From NCBI GenBank assembly GCA_030152125.1, contig JASLIR010000247.1, forward strand, positions 1 through 5,112: a DNA stretch of 5,112 nucleotides, written 5' to 3'. Positions 1-5,112 of the stretch are shown here, piece after piece (position 1 is the stretch's first letter; the number at the start of each line of letters is the position of its first letter). The notes under the pieces are model-generated. The model was not told the origin of the DNA. It was given only the letters and a program-made list of their open reading frames with translations, and did no database searches. The position numbers and the translations under genes are program-made. The DNA comes from Alkanindiges sp. Its GTDB lineage: Bacteria > Pseudomonadota > Gammaproteobacteria > Pseudomonadales > Moraxellaceae.

Positions 1-495
1 GCCAAGGACAAGGGTACTGGCAAGGCGCAAAGCATCCAGATTAAAGCCAACTCCGGTTTGTCTGATGAAGAAATTGAACAGATGATCCGTGATGCCGAAG
101 CCAATGCCGAAGAAGATAAAAAATTCGAGGAACTGGCCAAGGTGCGTAACGAAGCGGATGGCCTGATCCACAGCACGCAAAAAGCTATTAAAGACCTGGG
201 TGACAAGGCAACTGATGAAGAAAAAGCGACCATTGATGCCGCTGTTTCCGAACTGGAAGTATCCACCAAGGAAAATGATGTAGATGCCATCAAGGCGAAA
301 ATTGAAGCGCTGTCTGCTGCTTCACTGCCGTTGATGCAACGCGTGTATGAACAAACCCAGGGTGGCGCTGCTGCTGGTGATGCCAGTGGTTTTGATCCAA
401 ACGGTTTTGGTCAGGATGCTGGTGCACAGCAAAAACCTGCTGATGACGGTGTGGTAGATGCCGAGTTTACCGAAGTAAAAGACGACAAGAAGTAA
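1..495 (+). CDS. dnaK: Molecular chaperone DnaK (Hsp70), C-terminal part, 5' end outside window
   Basis: ATP-driven cytoplasmic chaperone that binds exposed hydrophobic segments of unfolded proteins, working with DnaJ and GrpE. The reading frame is open from base 1, and 164 codons before the TAA at 493-495 are visible, roughly the last quarter of a protein that is usually about 640 residues. Visible residues 1-20 ([20 protein letters not shown]) match the end of the substrate-binding beta-sandwich. [20 protein letters not shown] and the charged helices after it form the alpha-helical lid. A Gly/Ala-rich linker then leads to the conserved acidic tail [16 protein letters not shown]. The ATPase domain lies upstream of the window. 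A strong terminator begins 15 bases after the stop, and the next gene is on the opposite strand, so dnaJ is not co-transcribed from here. The tail wording resembles Acinetobacter DnaK (from memory). Family identification is essentially certain. Confidence 0.97.
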   Translation, partial: AKDKGTGKAQSIQIKANSGLSDEEIEQMIRDAEANAEEDKKFEELAKVRNEADGLIHSTQKAIKDLGDKATDEEKATIDAAVSELEVSTKENDVDAIKAKIEALSAASLPLMQRVYEQTQGGAAAGDASGFDPNGFGQDAGAQQKPADDGVVDAEFTEVKDDKK

Positions 496-510
496 TTTCT
501 AAAGTCGATA

Positions 511-537
511 AAAACCGCTCCACGTGAGCGGTTTTTT
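511..537 (+). terminator. Rho-independent terminator after dnaK, probably bidirectional
   Basis: A 10-bp inverted repeat (511-520 AAAACCGCTC, 526-535 GAGCGGTTTT) has a 5-base loop and is followed by more T residues. The GC-rich part is CCGCTC/GAGCGG. A-rich bases on the left and T-rich bases on the right make it usable on both strands. It could end dnaK on + and, about 50 bases past its stop, the convergent hydrolase gene on -. Confidence 0.9.
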
Positions 538-585
538 ATTGCTTTAAATCCCATAAAGCAGCGGATTTGATGTGCACGACTTTGC

Positions 586-1410
586 TTAATGTGTGGCAAG
601 AAAATTTAATAAGTCCTGCACCACACGATCCGCCGCAGTAGCCAGAATACCATGCGGTTCGCCAGCATACTCAATCAGCGTGGCATGTGGCATAGCCTGC
701 TTCACGGCAAAGGCAGTGATGTCGATGGGCACCGTATTATCGGCACTGCCATGAATAATAAGCGTGGGCAAGTTAAAACTGGCTAGATCCGGGCGGAAAT
801 CGGTATGTGAGAAGGCTGTTACACAATCCAGCGTCGCCTTTAAACTGGCCTGCATGGCTACCTGGGTATTCCAGTTTAAAAACTCAGGGCTTACCGGATG
901 ATCCAGCATGCCAAAGCCATAAAAGCTCTTAAAGAAACTGCTGTAAAAATGCGGACGATCCTTGCTTAAACCCTGAATCATGTCCTCAAATACTTTTTTG
1001 GGTACTCCTTGCTGATGGTCTTCCGTTCTGAGCAGGAAAGGCACCACGGATGATAAAAGCGCCACCCGTTTTATTTTTTCACCCTGATGCCGGCTTAAAT
1101 AGCGGGCAACCTCTCCACCGCCCATGGAAAAGCCGACCAGGCTGACGCCATCCAGATTTTTTTCGGTGATGACTGCCTTTAAATCGTCAGCCAGCGTATC
1201 GTAGTCATAGCCATCCCATGGCTGACTGGAGCGGCCAAAACCACGGCGGTCATAACTGATTACCCGGTAACCGGCCTGTACCAGCTTCGTGGCAATATAA
1301 TCCCAGGTGTCTGAGGATAAGGGCCAGCCGTGAATTAATACGATTGGCTCTCCCTTGCCCCAGTCCTTCACATAAAGCGCTACGTTATCGGCAGTTTTAA
1401 TGTGTGTCAT
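586..1410 (-). CDS. Alpha/beta hydrolase, non-heme haloperoxidase (chloroperoxidase-like) family
   Basis: A 274-residue cytoplasmic alpha/beta-hydrolase. No signal peptide or membrane segment is visible. Family marks in order: the oxyanion-hole region LIHGWP (residues 25-30), YDRRGFGRSS (53-62), the nucleophile elbow GFSMGG with Ser95, the acid residue Asp224 in HGSADNTVP, and the catalytic His253 in GEPHG. The complete Ser-Asp-His triad and the length fit the cofactor-free bacterial haloperoxidase group (bromoperoxidase A2, chloroperoxidase F/T type). Members act in vivo mainly as esterases, lactonases or perhydrolases, so the true substrate cannot be read from the sequence. The ATG at 1410 is preceded by GGGAG about nine bases upstream (1420-1424), which supports this start. 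It is transcribed convergently with dnaK and divergently from the metalloprotease. Confidence in fold and family is high; confidence in a halogenation role is low. Confidence 0.93.
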   Translation of the reverse strand: MTHIKTADNVALYVKDWGKGEPIVLIHGWPLSSDTWDYIATKLVQAGYRVISYDRRGFGRSSQPWDGYDYDTLADDLKAVITEKNLDGVSLVGFSMGGGEVARYLSRHQGEKIKRVALLSSVVPFLLRTEDHQQGVPKKVFEDMIQGLSKDRPHFYSSFFKSFYGFGMLDHPVSPEFLNWNTQVAMQASLKATLDCVTAFSHTDFRPDLASFNLPTLIIHGSADNTVPIDITAFAVKQAMPHATLIEYAGEPHGILATAADRVVQDLLNFLATH

Positions 1411-1594
1411 TTATCTCTTCTCCCAGTGCAACGGTGTGCTGTGCTTTTAAAATATTCCCTTGCCATGTTCCTGATGATGATTTCTTGTGCACAAATTGTA
1501 GGCTTGGGTAAAGCAGGTTTGTTCCACGTGTGTGCAGCTTTGATACATGCTGAGTCACTGTTTTTTCTGAAGCTGGAAAAGCTTTTGCATCAGA

Positions 1595-1623
1595 TTTTCT
1601 TTCGTGCTTTTTTTATTTATAGT
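1595..1623 (+). promoter_or_regulatory. Weak candidate promoter for the metalloprotease gene
   Basis: TATAGT at 1618-1623 matches the sigma-70 -10 consensus in five of six bases and lies in an AT-rich stretch 40 bases before the ATG at 1664. At a 17-base spacing the -35 position (1595-1600, TTTTCT) is a poor match. It is offered only because the divergent gap must hold a promoter for this gene, and nothing better is visible. Confidence 0.22.
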
Positions 1624-1663
1624 GATGGCAGATAAACAGGGATTAAAGCATAAGGCTTGATGA

Positions 1664-2572
1664 ATGCGTTTCTGGTCAATTGTTATTATCGTGCTGGTGG
1701 TGTTTTATATTTACCACAGCCAGTCGTCTAATGAAGTACGTGACAGACGGCCCATACTGGATCGGGTGATGCATCCGCTGGATAGCCGCGTGCGTTACCG
1801 CATTGGCCAGGTAGACCCGCGCTTTGGTATTTCCCAGCAGCAACTGGCACAACTGTGTAAGGAAGCCATTGCCATTTGGGAGCAGGGTACTGGTCAGGTA
1901 TTATTTGTAGAGGATGATTCTGCAGCGCTGACGGTAAACCTGATTTATGATGAGCGCCAGGCCGAAAGCACCCTAAAGCTGAATGTAGAAGACAACCTGA
2001 ACCATGCCCAGGCAGACCAGCAGCAGCATGCCAGCCAGTACCTGCAGCAAAAGCAGCAACTGGAACGCGAGCGGCGCGATATCGACCTGCGTGAAGCCAG
2101 CCTGCAGCAGCGTTACAACAACTACAATCGCACGGTAGAAAACTGGCGGGTGCTTGGTAATATTGACGACTACAACCGCCAGTTACTCAACCAGCAGCGC
2201 ACAGCGCTGGATGCCGAGCAGCGGGAACTACAGCAGGCCATTGCACAATTTAACCAGCATGTGGATGATGTCAACCAGAACGCGCGCCAGCTTAACCAGC
2301 AGGTCAGCGACTTTAATCAGTCTGTTGCGGAATACCGCCGCCGTTTTAGCCCGCGTCAATTTGAAAAGGGAATTTATAACGGGCGGCAAATTAACATTTA
2401 CGAGTTCGGCAGCCCGACAGAATTACGGATTGTACTGGCGCATGAATTTGGCCACGCACTGGGCTTAAAGCATAATAATGCACCCTATGCCTTGATGTAC
2501 CCGGTATTACAGGATCAGAACATCAACGACTTTAAACTGACAGCAGCGGATAAGGCCATGCTGGCCAGATAG
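1664..2572 (+). CDS. Membrane-anchored matrixin-type (M10-like) zinc metalloprotease with internal coiled-coil insertion
   Basis: A predicted zinc endopeptidase of 302 residues. Residues 4-17 are strongly hydrophobic (WSIVIIVLVVFYIY) and followed by polar sequence with no lipobox or clear cleavage site, so they probably anchor the protein in the inner membrane with its bulk in the periplasm. Residues about 43-100 (VRYRIGQVDPRFGIS, EAIAIWEQGTGQ, LTVNLIYDE) look like the N-terminal half of a matrixin domain. Residues about 105-232 are Gln/Asn/Arg-rich, almost free of Gly and Pro, and predicted helical coiled coil. The catalytic half then follows: HEFGHALGLKH (zinc ligands His260, His264 and His270, catalytic Glu261) and the Met-turn ALMYP with Met278. 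The start at 1664 has AAGG eight bases upstream; an ATG at 1660 is in another frame. The GST-like gene follows after 85 bp and could share its transcript. The substrate is unknown. The active-site call is firm; exact family assignment is less so. Confidence 0.88.
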   Translation: MRFWSIVIIVLVVFYIYHSQSSNEVRDRRPILDRVMHPLDSRVRYRIGQVDPRFGISQQQLAQLCKEAIAIWEQGTGQVLFVEDDSAALTVNLIYDERQAESTLKLNVEDNLNHAQADQQQHASQYLQQKQQLERERRDIDLREASLQQRYNNYNRTVENWRVLGNIDDYNRQLLNQQRTALDAEQRELQQAIAQFNQHVDDVNQNARQLNQQVSDFNQSVAEYRRRFSPRQFEKGIYNGRQINIYEFGSPTELRIVLAHEFGHALGLKHNNAPYALMYPVLQDQNINDFKLTAADKAMLAR

Positions 2573-2657
2573 CCCTGAACGGTGCGGTTAGACAGAAAGG
2601 AAATAACAGGCTGTTAGCGATAAAACCCTCTACATAAAATAAAACTGGAGTAAGCGC

Positions 2658-3446
2658 ATGCAGGATGATCAGAAAACCGCTTCCATCGTGGAGGTGTGGC
2701 AATTCCGTCTGTCGATGTACCCGGAAAAAGTACGCTGGGCGCTGGACTATAAAGGCATTCCGCATATCCGGCATTCGGTGTTGCCCGGACCACACGCTGC
2801 GCAACTGCTGCTACGCTTTGGGCAAAAGGAAATGCCCATCATCACCCATGGTCAGGCCACCGTCAAAGGCTCAGCGGCCATCATCGACTATATCGAACAG
2901 AACTTTGCGCAGCAGCCGCTATACCCTGCTGATCCCGAATTGCGGCAACAGGCGCTTGAGTTACAACAGTGGTTTGATGAACGCGGGCCTTTTGTACGCC
3001 GTGCCTTTTTTTATGCGTTTCTGCCGGAAACGGCGTACGCAACCTGTCTGTTTTCTATTGGCTACCCAACATGGGCAAGGCAGCTTTACCGCAAAACTTT
3101 CGCAGTTACCCGCTCCATCATGCAAATGGACATGCATATCAGCCAGGGCAGTGCCCGTGAAGGCCTTAAGCGTACGCAGGAAGCCCTGGATTTTGTGGCG
3201 ATGCGTTGCGGGCCGGAAGGCTATCTGGTGGGTAAGCAGTTCAGCATTGCCGACCTTGCGGCAGCCACCCTGTTGTTCTGCCTGGTATTGCCGGAGCAGT
3301 ATCCCGTTGCCTTTCCGCGCCCCTATCCTGCCAGCCTGGAAAACTGGTTACTGCAATGGCAAGACCATCCGGGCAGTGCATGGGTACGCGAGATTTACCG
3401 CAGGCACCGCGGACAAAGCTACGCGGTTGAGGACAGAAATGGGTAG
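2658..3446 (+). CDS. Glutathione S-transferase family protein
   Basis: A 262-residue soluble protein with the two-domain GST layout. Residues about 10-83 form the thioredoxin-like domain: VEVWQFRLSMYPEKVRWAL places Ser19 at the usual catalytic position, MPII carries the cis-Pro (Pro60), and VKGSAAIIDYIE has Ser72 where GSTs bind the glutamyl part of glutathione. The all-helical C-terminal domain follows and includes YLVGKQFSIADLAAATLL (residues 189-206), whose S-x-x-D N-capping box (Ser196, Asp199) is a GST hallmark. It may conjugate or reduce substrates with glutathione, but its substrate and even its catalytic activity are not evident. At 262 residues it is longer than the typical 200-220, mostly through a longer helical middle part. 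GGAG at 2647-2650, seven bases before the ATG, supports the start. A second + frame over the same stretch is a shadow. TAAAAT at 2635-2640 is -10-like but lacks a good -35, so read-through from the protease gene is possible. Confidence 0.88.
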   Translation: MQDDQKTASIVEVWQFRLSMYPEKVRWALDYKGIPHIRHSVLPGPHAAQLLLRFGQKEMPIITHGQATVKGSAAIIDYIEQNFAQQPLYPADPELRQQALELQQWFDERGPFVRRAFFYAFLPETAYATCLFSIGYPTWARQLYRKTFAVTRSIMQMDMHISQGSAREGLKRTQEALDFVAMRCGPEGYLVGKQFSIADLAAATLLFCLVLPEQYPVAFPRPYPASLENWLLQWQDHPGSAWVREIYRRHRGQSYAVEDRNG

Positions 3447-3541
3447 TGATTAGGTGTAGATAAAGCGCCTTTTGGCATCCGAAAAAGCTTGTTCTTCGAT
3501 TTTTAGAAAATATTCCGGCGTTACTTTATAAGATCAAAAAC

Positions 3542-3577
3542 GCAAAAATCGCCTTCGTTTACGAAGGCGATTTTTGC
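3542..3577 (+). terminator. Perfect 16-bp hairpin, likely bidirectional terminator
   Basis: GCAAAAATCGCCTTCG (3542-3557) is the exact reverse complement of CGAAGGCGATTTTTGC (3562-3577), separated by the tetraloop TTTA. A GC-rich core (CGCCTTCG/CGAAGGCG) is flanked by A5 on the left and T5 on the right. It could stop transcripts from the GST-like gene (stop 96 bases upstream) and, on -, from the ATPase gene (stop about 130 bases away). The T5 tract is inside the stem rather than beyond it, as is common for two-way terminators. Confidence 0.8.
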
Positions 3578-3636
3578 ATGGGCTTGAAGAGGCAGTTGCA
3601 CTATATTGCCAGGCAGATTCTATTTACAACTGTAGT

Positions 3637-3665
3637 TTGACTATAAGCCGGGCTACCTGTTTTAT
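3637..3665 (+). promoter_or_regulatory. Candidate sigma-70-like promoter pointing into the ATPase 3' end
   Basis: TTGACT (3637-3642, five of six to the -35 consensus) is followed after 17 bases by TTTTAT (3660-3665, four of six to -10). A transcript would start near 3672, pass through the stem-loop at 3687-3723 and the palindrome at 3721-3742, and run antisense to the ATPase gene. No convincing coding frame lies downstream. This may be chance. Confidence 0.22.
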
Positions 3666-3686
3666 ACGGCCCTCCGCCCTACGCCT

Positions 3687-3723
3687 TGCGAAAGGACTGA
3701 CCCAGTGTTTCAGTTCTTTCGCA
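3687..3723. repeat. Imperfect 14-bp inverted repeat spanning the ATPase stop codon
   Basis: TGCGAAAGGACTGA (3687-3700) and TCAGTTCTTTCGCA (3710-3723) are reverse complements except at one position, which would be a G-U pair in + strand RNA. The loop is CCCAGTGTT. The right arm includes the ATPase stop codon (3710-3712) and shares three bases with the palindrome at 3721-3742. No T run follows on either strand, so it is not a classic Rho-independent terminator. It could protect or end the ATPase mRNA, or form part of a larger palindromic element. Confidence 0.7.
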
Positions 3724-4687
3724 CGTTCCACGTGGAACGTGCATCCGCAAATTTACCCCCCCTCTCCTGCCCGGCCAGCCGTTGCCCGGCTACCTGCTTG
3801 GCAAACTGCATGGCAATACGCCCGGAACGGCTGCCCTTTTGCGTGGCCCACTGGATGGCCAGTTTTTCCTGCGCCTGAATATCTTCGTCTGACCAGCCAA
3901 AACGGCTAAGCCAGTGCTGCACGGTTTTCAGGTATTCCTGCTGGTTAAAACCATAAAAGGTCAGGTGCAGGCCAAAGCGGTCCGCCAGCGAAATCTTTTC
4001 CTCTACGGTATCACCGGGGTGCAGCTCGCCATCCGAGCTTTTATTAAACTCCAGGTTGTCCTTGTTGTGCTCGGTCACCAAATGGCGCCGGTTGGAAGTT
4101 GCATAAATCAGCAGGTTATTCGACGGCCCGGCGATTGAACCATCCAGCACGGTTTTTAAACCGGAGTAGCTGGTATCCCCTTCCTCAAAGGACAGGTCAT
4201 CACAAAACACAATAAACTTTTCCGACCGTGCGCTCAGTGCCGCCACAATACGTGGCAGATCATTTAAAAACTTTTTTTCCACCTCAATGATCTTTAAGCC
4301 ATGCTGGTGGAACTCGTTCAGACATGCTTTAACTAGCGACGATTTTCCGGTACCACGTGCGCCGGTCAACAGCACATTATTGGCAAAGTAACCCTGCACA
4401 AACTGGCGGGTGTTCTGGCGGATTTTATCCAGTTGCCGGTCAATATTACTGAGTTCGGCAAAGCTGATTAATTGCGGATGGTGCAAGGGAATGAACGCCG
4501 AGCTTTGCAGCAGGCCCTCGGTTTTTTCAAAACGGAACGCCATGGCCTGATCCAGCACACTGGCATCTGGCACCACACTGTTAAGGCGAATGGCACTGAC
4601 CGCCTGGGTCAGTTGTGCCACACGCTCGCTTAACTGGGCAATGCTGTCCAGCAATGACTGACTCTGGCTGTGCTGTTGTTCCGACAT
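3710..4687 (-). CDS. AAA+ ATPase, DUF815 family (ATP-binding protein of unknown role)
   Basis: A 325-residue P-loop ATPase. Residues about 10-33 are a short coiled coil (LLDSIAQLSERVAQLTQAV). The ATPase core shows Walker A GARGTGKSS (109-117, Lys115), Walker B FIVFCDDL (158-165, Asp163 and Asp164), a sensor-1-like YATSNRRHL (195-203), an arginine-finger-like LADRFGL (Arg237) and a sensor-2-like GSRSGRIAMQFA (285-296). This order and wording fit the DUF815 group of bacterial AAA+ proteins, whose biological function is not established to my knowledge. No membrane segment is visible. A GTG in frame at 4699 would add four residues, but AGGTGAGG (4694-4701) lies six bases before the ATG at 4687 and overlaps that GTG, so the ATG is chosen. 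The last residues (ARSTWNVRKN) are encoded by a parS-like palindrome and a stem-loop, and a G7 run lies just before them. It is divergent from the AraC-type gene. Confidence 0.9.
   Translation of the reverse strand: MSEQQHSQSQSLLDSIAQLSERVAQLTQAVSAIRLNSVVPDASVLDQAMAFRFEKTEGLLQSSAFIPLHHPQLISFAELSNIDRQLDKIRQNTRQFVQGYFANNVLLTGARGTGKSSLVKACLNEFHQHGLKIIEVEKKFLNDLPRIVAALSARSEKFIVFCDDLSFEEGDTSYSGLKTVLDGSIAGPSNNLLIYATSNRRHLVTEHNKDNLEFNKSSDGELHPGDTVEEKISLADRFGLHLTFYGFNQQEYLKTVQHWLSRFGWSDEDIQAQEKLAIQWATQKGSRSGRIAMQFAKQVAGQRLAGQERGGKFADARSTWNVRKN
3721..3742. promoter_or_regulatory. parS: Perfect 22-bp palindrome containing a parS-like core (candidate ParB-binding site)
   Basis: The 22 bases are fully self-complementary around 3731/3732. 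The inner 14 (3725-3738) read GTTCCACGTGGAAC, identical to the core of chromosomal parS as known in Pseudomonas and close to the general consensus TGTTTCACGTGAAACA. The outermost bases of that 16-base consensus differ here (C and G instead of T and A). ParB/Spo0J binds parS and organises origin segregation with ParA and SMC/MukB-type proteins, and parS sites often lie inside genes. Here the site encodes ATPase residues in ARSTWNV. Identity is by motif only; parA/parB are not in the window. Confidence 0.62.
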
Positions 4688-4693
4688 ATAAAA

Positions 4694-4701
4694 CCTCACC
4701 T
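4694..4701 (-). promoter_or_regulatory. Ribosome binding site that decides the ATPase start
   Basis: On the minus strand AGGTGAGG stands six bases before ATG at 4687. It is a strong Shine-Dalgarno match and overlaps the alternative GTG at 4699, which has no comparable site of its own. The ATG is therefore the better start. Confidence 0.8.
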
Positions 4702-4854
4702 GATCACTTCATAAAAAAACAAGGACAGAAAATAGTGTGCATGGCAACTAGGGCCTAGGATCTGTACTGCCAGTATGCCAGATGCCGGCAGGATTGTATT
4801 ACGCCAGAATCTCATCCATTATCGCAAAAGTATCCAGCAAAAAACCAAGCCCGC

Positions 4855-5112
4855 GTGCAAACCGACCCCAACTATTTTAATGCCGCTTTTCATACCGCTG
4901 AAAGCGACAGCCTGCCTGTGTTCAGCATGGCAACCCACTATGTGCAGGGCCAGCATTTTGCCATGCACCAGCATCAGCGGGCGCAATTGCTATATGCGGT
5001 ACAGGGCATCATGCTGGTGGAAACCGTACACGGCCACTGGATTGTGCCGCCACAGCATGCGGTGTGGCTGGCAGCAGGACAGGCGCATGCTGTCAGTATG
5101 CTGAGCCCGGTG
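4855..5112 (+). CDS. AraC-family transcriptional regulator, N-terminal cupin domain, 3' end outside window
   Basis: A frame open to the end of the window gives 86 residues that read as the ligand-sensing cupin part of an AraC-type regulator. HQHQRAQLLYAVQGIMLVET (38-57) has the HxH metal/ligand motif followed by the usual Q-L-L-Y-A run. GHWIVPPQHAVWLAAGQAHAV (60-80) is the second cupin motif typical of these proteins. The helix-turn-helix DNA-binding half should follow downstream but cannot be seen. The chosen start is GTG at 4855, because the frame has no ATG upstream before the stop at 4756 and because homologous domains begin near here. However, no good Shine-Dalgarno sequence precedes it (AAAAAACCAAGCCCGC), so the start is uncertain. 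A weak promoter-like pair (TTGTAT 4795-4800, CATTAT 4817-4822) lies upstream. It is divergent from the ATPase gene, and such regulators often control a neighbouring gene, but the target cannot be told here. Confidence 0.83.
   Translation, partial: MQTDPNYFNAAFHTAESDSLPVFSMATHYVQGQHFAMHQHQRAQLLYAVQGIMLVETVHGHWIVPPQHAVWLAAGQAHAVSMLSPV

Noticed and set aside
546..568. Short AAATCC/GGATTT inverted repeat downstream of the hydrolase stop
   Set aside because: It has only six base pairs and an 11-base loop. The nearby 511-537 hairpin explains termination much better.
1485..1494. 10-bp palindrome TTGTGCACAA upstream of the hydrolase gene
   Set aside because: Symmetry stops at ten bases, no promoter boxes are placed around it, and it matches no operator I can name with confidence.
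1520..1530. TGTTCCACGTG, resembling the left half of a parS site
   Set aside because: The eleven bases match half of the motif, but the following TGTGC does not match the other half, so dyad symmetry is lost. Worth noting only beside the full palindrome at 3721-3742.
1402..1635. 77-residue + strand open frame in the gap between hydrolase and metalloprotease
   Set aside because: It begins inside the divergent hydrolase start region, has no good ribosome binding site and its sequence looks like no known protein family. The gap is better read as a divergent promoter region.
2532..2804. 90-residue - strand frame across the protease-GST junction
   Set aside because: It overlaps two well-supported genes on the other strand and shows no family features.
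2665..3453. Second 262-residue + strand frame overlapping the GST-like gene
   Set aside because: It is a frame-shifted shadow: its Cys/Arg/Ser/Pro-rich composition is not protein-like, while the other frame shows clear GST motifs and a ribosome binding site.
3574..3909. 111-residue + strand frame opposite the ATPase 3' end
   Set aside because: It starts inside the hairpin at 3542-3577, lies antisense to a well-supported ATPase and has no recognisable domain.
4775..5104. 109-residue + strand frame starting with ATG near the AraC-type gene
   Set aside because: It is in a different frame from the one showing the cupin motifs, and its Cys-rich, low-complexity composition marks it as a shadow.

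Overview
The window is about 5.1 kb of ordinary-looking bacterial chromosome with mid-range GC. It carries the 3' end of dnaK, four complete genes and the 5' end of a sixth gene. The visible DnaK C-terminus (lid helices and a tail ending [10 protein letters not shown]) resembles gammaproteobacterial DnaK, and from memory it is closest to the Acinetobacter/Moraxellaceae type. dnaJ does not follow dnaK here. A Moraxellaceae-like gammaproteobacterium is therefore my best guess. It is an inference from memory, not a database match.

Layout: (1) 1-495, dnaK 3' end on +, followed by a two-way Rho-independent terminator (511-537). (2) 586-1410 on -, an alpha/beta hydrolase of the non-heme haloperoxidase type, convergent with dnaK. 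(3) 1411-1663, a 253-bp divergent gap with no convincing gene. It should hold the promoters for the hydrolase and the protease, and only weak promoter-like boxes are visible. (4) 1664-2572 on +, a membrane-anchored matrixin-type zinc metalloprotease with a long Gln-rich coiled coil inserted into the catalytic domain. (5) 2658-3446 on +, a glutathione S-transferase family protein, 85 bp downstream of the protease. (6) 3447-3709, a 263-bp convergent gap with a perfect 16-bp hairpin (3542-3577), a candidate + strand promoter and a second long stem-loop reaching into the next gene. (7) 3710-4687 on -, a DUF815-type AAA+ ATPase. (8) 4688-4854, a divergent promoter gap. (9) 4855 to the window end on +, the N-terminal cupin domain of an AraC-family regulator, cut by the window edge.

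The genes do not form one pathway. They look like a set of mostly single-gene housekeeping and accessory units. The most notable element is a perfect 22-bp palindrome at 3721-3742, inside the last codons of the ATPase gene. Its 14-bp core, GTTCCACGTGGAAC, equals the core of the chromosomal partition site parS as known from Pseudomonas, so this may be a ParB-binding centromere site. It directly abuts a second, imperfect inverted repeat that spans the ATPase stop codon. The second notable point is the interrupted architecture of the metalloprotease. I see no evidence of a defence system, CRISPR array, insertion sequence, tRNA or rRNA.
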